The notes under the pieces: model-generated
Seen by the model: the letters and a program-made list of their open reading frames with translations, nothing else
Database searches by the model: none
What the model was told of the DNA's origin: nothing
Made by a program: the position numbers and the translations under genes
NCBI GenBank assembly: GCA_003228875.1
Contig: QIGK01000099.1
Span: 1 to 47,862 of the forward strand
DNA length: 47,862 nt
Source of the DNA: Rhodobacterales bacterium
GTDB taxonomy: Bacteria; Pseudomonadota; Alphaproteobacteria; Rhodobacterales; Rhodobacteraceae
Reading direction: 5' to 3'
In this document: piece by piece, positions 42,127 to 47,862 of the stretch
How the letters are laid out: every line of letters begins with the position of its first letter
Numbering within the stretch: the stretch's first letter is position 1

Positions 42127-42999
42127 ATGGGCGACACTATTGACGGAAGTTCTAACGCAGCGCAACGCGCGCTGTCCTTAGATAACAAACCACGGGAAAC
42201 CGTATCTTTTTGGCGACGCCTATTTGGCGGTGTGTCATCCCCCGATATTTCCAAAATCGACGCTGTGGCTGAGGCTGGCACACAGGCAATACGCCTGAAT
42301 TTGGCCAATCTGGCCAATCGCCGGATTGATGATATTTCTGTGCCCAAGACAGATATTATCGCCATCTCCGAAGACAGTTCACGCAAGGAAATTGTTGACG
42401 CTTTTCGCAGCTCAACCCTGACCCGCCTGCCGGTTTATCGCGATACGCTGGATGAACCTGTTGGGCTTGTCCACTTGAAAGATCTCGCCCTGAAACACGG
42501 GTTTGGCAATGGCGTCAAATTTAACCTTGCGGCGCTGCTGCGCCCGCTGATTTATGCGCCGCCTTCCATGCCCATCGGGGTGTTGTTGCAAAAAATGCAG
42601 GCCGAACGCATTCATATGGCATTGGTCATTGATGAATATGGCGGCGTTGACGGGCTGGTGACCATTGAGGATTTGCTGGAACAAATCGTTGGCGACATCA
42701 TTGATGAACATGACGAGGAAGAACAGGACCTGTTTGTCGAAGAAAGCCCCGGGGTTTATCTGGCCCACGCGCGCGCTGAGCTGCAAGACATCGAGGCCGC
42801 CGCAGGGGTTGATTTGCTGCCTGACAATCTGGACGAGGAAATCGACACGCTTGGCGGCGTGGTGGTGATGCTGGCCGGCAGAGTTCCGGCACGCGGCGAG
42901 GTTGTCTGTGATGACAAAGGCAATGAATTTGAAATCATCGAAGCCGACCCGCGCCGCATTAAGCGCTTGCGGGTGACATTCGCGAAAAAAGCCGCCTAA
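42127..42999 (+). CDS. corC: CorC/HlyC family CBS-domain protein
   Basis: 290 residues without membrane helices: two CBS domains (about 60-190, including RKEIVDAFRSSTLTRLPVYR and LVIDEYGGVDGLVTIEDLLE) and a C-terminal CorC_HlyC domain (about 205-285, including LDEEIDTLGGVVVMLAGRVP and EVVCDDKGNEFEIIEADPRR). CorC is linked to Mg2+/Co2+ resistance in enterobacteria; its role here is inferred from family and position. The ATG at 42127 is chosen because AAAGGAGCC precedes it; the frame is open back to 42082. The lnt gene begins at the next base after its stop. Confidence 0.93.
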   Translation: MGDTIDGSSNAAQRALSLDNKPRETVSFWRRLFGGVSSPDISKIDAVAEAGTQAIRLNLANLANRRIDDISVPKTDIIAISEDSSRKEIVDAFRSSTLTRLPVYRDTLDEPVGLVHLKDLALKHGFGNGVKFNLAALLRPLIYAPPSMPIGVLLQKMQAERIHMALVIDEYGGVDGLVTIEDLLEQIVGDIIDEHDEEEQDLFVEESPGVYLAHARAELQDIEAAAGVDLLPDNLDEEIDTLGGVVVMLAGRVPARGEVVCDDKGNEFEIIEADPRRIKRLRVTFAKKAA

Positions 43000-44466
43000 G
43001 TGCTGGAATTTCGACCGAAACGATGGCGCCCACTGGTGGCGATGGCGGCAGGGCTGGCGCTGGCGCTGGGTCAAGCGCCGATCAACTTTCCTTATTTGGG
43101 TTTGCTGGCAATTCCGCTGTTGCTGTCGATGTTGCAAGGCACATCGGGTTTGCGCAGCGGTTTTGCCACGGGCTGGTTCGCTGGGCTTGGCTATTTTGGG
43201 CTAAGCGTCAGCTGGATTGTCGAACCGTTTTTGGTTGATATCGGCCGGTATGGCTGGATGGCACCGTTTGCCCTAATTCTAATGTCGGCAGGGTTGGCAT
43301 TGTTCTGGGGATTGGCATTCATGAGCAGCCAAAGCTGGATGCGCGGCAAGCTAAGCGACGCGCTGGTGCTGGCTGGGTTTTGGGCTTTGGCTGAGGTATT
43401 ACGCAGCATTGTTTTCACAGGTTTTCCGTGGGCGTTGCTGGCATATGGCTGGGTCGAAACGCCGGTGATTCAACTGGTTTCGGTGATCGGCCCACATGGG
43501 CTAGGGTTTCTGCTGGTGTTGGCATCGGGGCTTTTGCTTTGGCGCAAGGGCGTGATTATCGCAATGGTATTGGTAATTGTTACCGTTGGGTTTGGCGTTG
43601 TCCGGCTGGGCCAGCTCGTTGAAAACAGTGCTTTAACTGTGCGTCTGGTGCAACCCAATGCCGAACAACAGCTAAAATGGGATCCGGCTTTTATTCCGGT
43701 ATTTTATCAACGGCTGCTTGATCTTTCCGCTGCTGGTCCTCAACCCGATGTGGTGATCTGGCCGGAAGTTGCCATCGCTTATTTACCTGACGAGGATCCG
43801 TTTGTGCGGGCAGATATTGCTGCTGCCGCAGGGGTGCCGGTTATTTTGGGGGCACGGCGACGCGATGCAACGGGGGTTTACAACTCTCTTTTTGTCATCG
43901 ATCAAAACAGTGATATTTCCGGTCAATATGACAAACACCATCTTGTACCTTTTGGCGAATATATGCCGCTGCAAGGATTGGCAAACAAGCTGGGCTTAAG
44001 TGGTTTGGCCGATATAGTCGGCGGAGGCATGAGCAGCGGTGAAGGGCCGGTTATTGTGCAGGCTGGCACCGTGCCTGCATTCCTGCCGTTGATCTGTTAT
44101 GAGGCTATTTTTTCAAGGGGGCTGTTTACCGAAAATCGCCCCGAATGGCTGGTGCAAATCACAAATGACGCTTGGTTTGGCAAAATCAGCGGGCCGTATC
44201 AGCATTTGGCGCAAGCACGGGTGCGCGCTGTGGAGCAAGGCCTGCCGCTGGCGCGCGCTGCCAACACAGGCATTTCAGCCATGGTGGATCCTTATGGCCG
44301 AATTATTGATTCCCTGCCGTTGGGCGATGCAGGATTTATTGACGCTGAATTGCCGCAAGCCTTGGCGCCAACCTTTTATGTTCGCTCTGGTTATTGGCTG
44401 GCGATAATTCTAATTGCCAGCCTGCTGGCTGCGCAATTGGCCGGTCTGAAATGGCGGCGCGAATAA
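43000..44466 (+). CDS. lnt: apolipoprotein N-acyltransferase Lnt
   Basis: 488 residues, an inner-membrane enzyme that adds the third acyl chain to lipoproteins. The N-terminal third has about six membrane helices. The periplasmic nitrilase-like domain carries the Glu-Lys-Cys triad: Glu in DVVIWPEVAIAYLP, Lys in GQYDKHHLVPFGEYMPLQ and Cys in FLPLICYEAIFSRG. A C-terminal helix follows (WLAIILIASLLAAQLAGL). The start is GTG at 43000, immediately after the corC stop. The mlaA lipoprotein in this window would be one of its substrates. Confidence 0.95.
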   Translation: MLEFRPKRWRPLVAMAAGLALALGQAPINFPYLGLLAIPLLLSMLQGTSGLRSGFATGWFAGLGYFGLSVSWIVEPFLVDIGRYGWMAPFALILMSAGLALFWGLAFMSSQSWMRGKLSDALVLAGFWALAEVLRSIVFTGFPWALLAYGWVETPVIQLVSVIGPHGLGFLLVLASGLLLWRKGVIIAMVLVIVTVGFGVVRLGQLVENSALTVRLVQPNAEQQLKWDPAFIPVFYQRLLDLSAAGPQPDVVIWPEVAIAYLPDEDPFVRADIAAAAGVPVILGARRRDATGVYNSLFVIDQNSDISGQYDKHHLVPFGEYMPLQGLANKLGLSGLADIVGGGMSSGEGPVIVQAGTVPAFLPLICYEAIFSRGLFTENRPEWLVQITNDAWFGKISGPYQHLAQARVRAVEQGLPLARAANTGISAMVDPYGRIIDSLPLGDAGFIDAELPQALAPTFYVRSGYWLAIILIASLLAAQLAGLKWRRE

Positions 44467-44535
44467 GCTATGGAAAAGCAATATAAACTCGCTTATTGAG
44501 GCTAACAAACATTGCCCGCTATCAAGGACACAAAT

Positions 44536-45702
44536 ATGCCACGCCAAAACTTTTTGTTCACTTCTGAATCCGTTTCCGAGGGCCACCCCGATAAAATTTG
44601 TGACCGGATTTCCGATGCCATTCTGGACGCATTCCTAACCGAAGAACCCCACGCTCGGGTCGCTTGTGAAACCATGGCCACCAGCGGCATGGTTGTGGTG
44701 GGCGGCGAGGTTGGCTTATCGAATCAGGAACGCCTGAAAGATTACATGGGACGCATCAGCCAGATCGCGCGGGATTGCATCAAAGACATCGGCTATGAAC
44801 AGGAACAGTTCCACTGGAACACCCTGCATGTGCTGAATTTCCTGCACGAACAATCCGCCCATATTGCCCAAGGTGTTGATCGGGACGGCGCTGGTGACCA
44901 AGGCATAATGTTTGGTTATGCGGTCAATGAAACGCCCGAATTGATGCCTGCCCCTATTCAATATTCCCACGCAATTCTGCGCCGCTTGGCCGAGGCCCGC
45001 AAAGCCGGCGATGCGCCCAGCTTGCGCCCCGATGCCAAATCGCAACTTTCGGTGCGCTACGAAGACGGCAAACCGGTTGAGGTGACCTCGATTGTGCTAT
45101 CGACCCAGCATGAAAGCATTGACCAGACCTCCGACGATATTCGCGCCATTGTCGAGCCATATATCCGCGAGGTGCTGCCCAAAAGCTGGATCACGCCAAA
45201 AACCGAATGGCATGTAAACCCGACGGGCAGTTTTGTGATTGGCGGGCCAGATGGCGATGCAGGCCTGACAGGGCGCAAAATTATTGTGGATACTTACGGT
45301 GGCGCAGCCCCCCATGGCGGCGGTGCATTTTCGGGCAAAGATCCCACCAAGGTTGACCGCTCGGCCGCTTATGCGGCGCGTTATCTGGCGAAAAACATTG
45401 TGGCGGCGGGTTTGGCCGAACGCTGCACCTTGCAGATTTCCTATGCGATCGGCGTGGCCAAACCGCTGTCCATTTACGCAGACCTGCACGGCACAGGCCA
45501 AGTTTCCGAGGAAGAAGTTGAGCGCGCAATTGGCAAAGCCATGGACCTGACGCCGCGCGGTATTCGCGAACATCTGGACCTTAATAAACCGATTTATGAA
45601 CGCACTGCGGCTTATGGCCATTTTGGCCGCGCGCCGGATAATGATGGTGGTTTCAGCTGGGAAAAAACCGATCTGGTTGATGCGTTGAAATCCGCAATTT
45701 AG
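44536..45702 (+). CDS. metK: S-adenosylmethionine synthetase
   Basis: 388 residues, the enzyme that makes S-adenosylmethionine from methionine and ATP. Motifs: [20 protein letters not shown] at the N-terminus, the ATP site [20 protein letters not shown], and the P-loop-like [19 protein letters not shown]. The ATG at 44536 follows AAGGACACAAAT and fits the family N-terminus; the frame is open to 44512. The 69 bases after lnt contain a 7-bp inverted repeat (AATAAGC/GCTTATT) but nothing I can match to a SAM-sensing riboswitch. Confidence 0.97.
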   Translation: MPRQNFLFTSESVSEGHPDKICDRISDAILDAFLTEEPHARVACETMATSGMVVVGGEVGLSNQERLKDYMGRISQIARDCIKDIGYEQEQFHWNTLHVLNFLHEQSAHIAQGVDRDGAGDQGIMFGYAVNETPELMPAPIQYSHAILRRLAEARKAGDAPSLRPDAKSQLSVRYEDGKPVEVTSIVLSTQHESIDQTSDDIRAIVEPYIREVLPKSWITPKTEWHVNPTGSFVIGGPDGDAGLTGRKIIVDTYGGAAPHGGGAFSGKDPTKVDRSAAYAARYLAKNIVAAGLAERCTLQISYAIGVAKPLSIYADLHGTGQVSEEEVERAIGKAMDLTPRGIREHLDLNKPIYERTAAYGHFGRAPDNDGGFSWEKTDLVDALKSAI

Positions 45703-45710
45703 GGGGCGAT

Positions 45711-46958
45711 ATGGCTGATCCGTATGGCAAAATTGACCAAGAAAAACTGGCCAAGCTGGCCGAAGTAGCGGTTCAGGTCGGGTTGAATTTGCAGCCCGGT
45801 CAGGACTTGGTAGTTACCGCGCCAACAACTGCCCTGCCATTGCTGCGCAAGGTGGTGGCGGCAGCCTATAAGGCGGGTGCCAACATTGTCACGCCCATCC
45901 TTTCCGATGATGAAATCACGCTGGCGCGGTATGAAAATGCCCGTGATGCCAGCTTTGATTCTGCGCCCAACTGGCTTTATAACGGTATGGCCGCGGCGTA
46001 TGCAGGCAATGCCGCCCGCATGGCAATCTCGGCTGAAAATCCGGCACTATTATCGGGGCAAGACCCCGCCAAAGTTGCGCGGGCGGGCAAGGCTAATTCG
46101 CTGGCTTATAAACCTGCCCTTGATCACATCGTCAATTTCAACATCAACTGGAATATCACCGCATTTCCGGGGCTGGCATGGGCAAAACTAGTGTTTCCTG
46201 ACCTGCCCGATGATGAAGCGGTTTTTCAACTGGCCGAGGCGATATTTGCTGCATCGCGCATTAACGAACCTGATCCTGTGGCGGCTTGGGCTGCACATAA
46301 TGCCAGCCTTAAGGCTCGAACCGATTATCTGAACGACCAGCGTTTCTATGCCCTGCATTATACCGGCCCTGGTACCGATTTAACCATCGGGCTGGCGGAT
46401 GGCCATGAATGGGCTGGCGGGGCTTCTGTTTCTAAAAACGGCATCACCTGCAATCCCAACATTCCCACCGAAGAAGTTTTCACCACCCCCCACGCCATGC
46501 GCGTAAATGGTTATGTGCGGGCGACAAAACCGCTGGCCCATCAAGGCGCGGTGATCGAGGATATCGCGGTTGAATTTGTCGATGGCCGGATTGTCAAAGC
46601 CAGCGCCAGCAAAGGCGAAGCGGCATTTATCAAGCTGCTCGATTCCGATAAAGGCGCGCGCCATATCGGCGAGGTAGCTTTGGTGCCCCATGGATCAGCA
46701 ATTTCGCAAAGCGGGGTTTTGTTTTACAATACCTTGTTTGATGAAAACGCCGCCAGCCATATTGCGTTGGGCCAATGTTATACCGATTGTTTTGTCGGGG
46801 GCGCGGACTTGTCAAAAGAACAGATCACGGCCCAAGGCGGTAATAGCAGCATCATCCATGTGGATTGGATGATCGGTTCGGGCGAAATTGACATTGACGG
46901 GCTGGATAGCGACGGCAACCGCACGCCGCTAATTCGTAAAGGCGAATGGACGGATTGA
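45711..46958 (+). CDS. M29 family aminopeptidase
   Basis: 415 residues, a cytoplasmic metallo-aminopeptidase of the AmpS/PepS/aminopeptidase T type. Typical sequence includes LTIGLADGHEWAGGASVSKN, the metal-ligand region CNPNIPTEEVFTTPHAMRVN, and GEVALVPHGSAISQSGVLFY, with further ligands in NTLFDENAASHIALGQCYTD and IIHVDWMIGSGEIDIDGLDS. The ATG at 45711 follows the metK stop by 8 bases with GGGGCGAT before it, so it is probably co-transcribed with metK. In many Rhodobacterales trmB occupies this place. Confidence 0.93.
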   Translation: MADPYGKIDQEKLAKLAEVAVQVGLNLQPGQDLVVTAPTTALPLLRKVVAAAYKAGANIVTPILSDDEITLARYENARDASFDSAPNWLYNGMAAAYAGNAARMAISAENPALLSGQDPAKVARAGKANSLAYKPALDHIVNFNINWNITAFPGLAWAKLVFPDLPDDEAVFQLAEAIFAASRINEPDPVAAWAAHNASLKARTDYLNDQRFYALHYTGPGTDLTIGLADGHEWAGGASVSKNGITCNPNIPTEEVFTTPHAMRVNGYVRATKPLAHQGAVIEDIAVEFVDGRIVKASASKGEAAFIKLLDSDKGARHIGEVALVPHGSAISQSGVLFYNTLFDENAASHIALGQCYTDCFVGGADLSKEQITAQGGNSSIIHVDWMIGSGEIDIDGLDSDGNRTPLIRKGEWTD

Positions 46959-47152
46959 TCACGCATGAGGGAACATCTATTGCCTGATATTTCGCAAATT
47001 CCGGCGTGATTAACACCGGCAATATGATGCATGCGGCGGTTGCCAGACATATTCTGTTTGATTATGTTAACGTGTCGGTTCGCGTTTGGACAGATCAGGA
47101 AACATCTGGACTAGTTATCTAGGACAGCCCAAAAAAACTATCGAGGTAGAGC

Positions 47153-47862
47153 ATGAAAAAAACACTCCTGACCCTGGCACTTATAGCCGGCACAGCGCTT
47201 GGTGGCATTTTGCCTTCCCCCGCCGAGGCTCGCAATATCCGCGAAGATGGCCCTGGCGGATATGATTTTGTGATTTTTAAGTCATTCCAAGTTCCTCACG
47301 AAGACTTTGATGGTGTCTTGCGTATCGTGGCCAATGAATTCCGGGGTTTCCTGGTGCGGATTGACGATTTGGAAACGTTTAACGATATGCGTTTTGACGG
47401 CCAGCGCAAAGCAATTGTGCATGTGGGTGAGGATCGCACGCTGATCGTCCTGATCGGCTTTACCATCCCTGAAAACATGCGTGAAGACCTCAGGGAGTTG
47501 TACCCCGACATCGAAGACGGCGATTTTGACGCCTATAATCAGGGCCTGTCATTTTCCGGCATCGAGCGTGAAAAAGATGGCGAAGAATACACCTCCGTCG
47601 GTCTCGCCCTGTTGGGAAACCCGGACGCTGGCGCCCCGGTTGAGGCAGCCGCAGCGGACCGCATCCGCATAAATATCAGTGACGGTCTCGACGTGGCCCT
47701 GCCCCCGGACATCAGCATGTTTGTGGCCATCGGCATGGACCGCACGGGACAAGGGCTGACGAGTTTTACCGGCAGCGTACCTTATAGCCACGAAGAGGCG
47801 ATCAAATATATTGTCGACTCGTTCCGCGAAGGCGGCGTTGAACCTGTGGTCAACACCATAGG
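47153..47862 (+). CDS. exported protein of unknown function (partial)
   Basis: An open frame from ATG 47153 to the window end (236 codons) without a stop. It begins with a signal peptide (MKKTLLTLALIAGTALGGIL and then PSPAEA). The mature part has no membrane helix and is acidic. Segments such as DDLETFNDMRFDGQRKAIVH, EDGDFDAYNQGLSFSGIERE, and a late helix SHEEAIKYIVDSFREGGVEP suggest a folded periplasmic or secreted domain; I do not recognise the family. GAGGTAGAGC precedes the ATG. It is separated from the aminopeptidase gene by about 190 bases in which I see no gene. Confidence 0.7.
   Translation, partial: MKKTLLTLALIAGTALGGILPSPAEARNIREDGPGGYDFVIFKSFQVPHEDFDGVLRIVANEFRGFLVRIDDLETFNDMRFDGQRKAIVHVGEDRTLIVLIGFTIPENMREDLRELYPDIEDGDFDAYNQGLSFSGIEREKDGEEYTSVGLALLGNPDAGAPVEAAAADRIRINISDGLDVALPPDISMFVAIGMDRTGQGLTSFTGSVPYSHEEAIKYIVDSFREGGVEPVVNTI

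Noticed and set aside
44467-44535. SAM-responsive riboswitch before metK
   Set aside because: SAM-SAH riboswitches occur before metK in Rhodobacterales, but I could not find their conserved core here; only a 7-bp inverted repeat and an AAGGA site are visible.
1-47862. CRISPR arrays, prophage or integrative-element attachment sites
   Set aside because: No regularly spaced repeats, integrase genes or tRNA-flanking direct repeats were seen anywhere in the window.

Overview
The window looks like about 48 kb of chromosome from a marine alphaproteobacterium, most likely Rhodobacterales (Roseobacter-type Rhodobacteraceae) with moderate GC. Reasons: the gene block miaB-phoH-ybeY-corC-lnt-metK preceded by a MucR/Ros regulator, glnK-amtB, ubiE-ubiB, an MlaA/MlaC pair, and a 5S rRNA 3' end of alphaproteobacterial type. 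No plasmid, prophage or CRISPR signature was seen. All family assignments come from reading motifs, not from database searches.

Layout. 1-2250: the tail of an rRNA operon (5S), three small hypothetical genes, a 16-bp perfect palindrome, and a decayed IS3-family element. 2250-8000 (minus strand): HU, the purine-salvage pair amn-ade, and the ammonium pair glnK-amtB. 8200-15000: a class A penicillin-binding protein, mlaA-mlaC, and the inner-membrane half of a type I secretion system. 14900-23300 (plus strand): RidA, a glycerophosphodiesterase, a COG3146 acyltransferase-like protein, pterin dehydratase, a flavoprotein reductase and rsmD. These are followed by an unrecognised Ala-rich tail-anchored protein between two REP-like elements, then ubiE-ubiB. 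23300-26560: an M48 protease and cspA, between remnants of an IS3 orfA and an IS30 transposase. 26540-33030: a one-carbon/amino-acid block. It holds an FAD oxidoreductase, a zinc-finger membrane protein, a frameshifted dimethylglycine-dehydrogenase-like gene, a LysE exporter, and an amino-acid ABC transporter without an ATPase. 33090-38300: an M3 peptidase, a hybrid sensor kinase and a cation efflux pump. 38700-47862: mucR, miaB-phoH-ybeY-corC-lnt-metK, an M29 aminopeptidase, and an exported protein cut by the window end.

How the genes work together. amn and ade overlap by 4 bp and would convert AMP to adenine and then hypoxanthine. GlnK controls AmtB. MlaA and MlaC act in outer-membrane lipid transport. 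UbiE and UbiB act in ubiquinone synthesis. CorC and Lnt are envelope functions linked to the RNA-related genes MiaB, PhoH and YbeY.

The least expected signal is a 42-bp hairpin-forming sequence found twice, 24 kb apart, with 41 of 42 positions identical. One copy lies inside the broken IS3 transposase and the other inside the broken IS30 transposase, two unrelated families. In the IS30 copy it looks like a clean insertion just before the conserved WQRG...NENT motif. In the IS3 copy it sits where the catalytic core is missing. Two further REP-like families occur: a GTAG-type inverted pair after rsmD, and a GGGCAGCGC hairpin repeat before ubiE and inside the ABC transporter operon.
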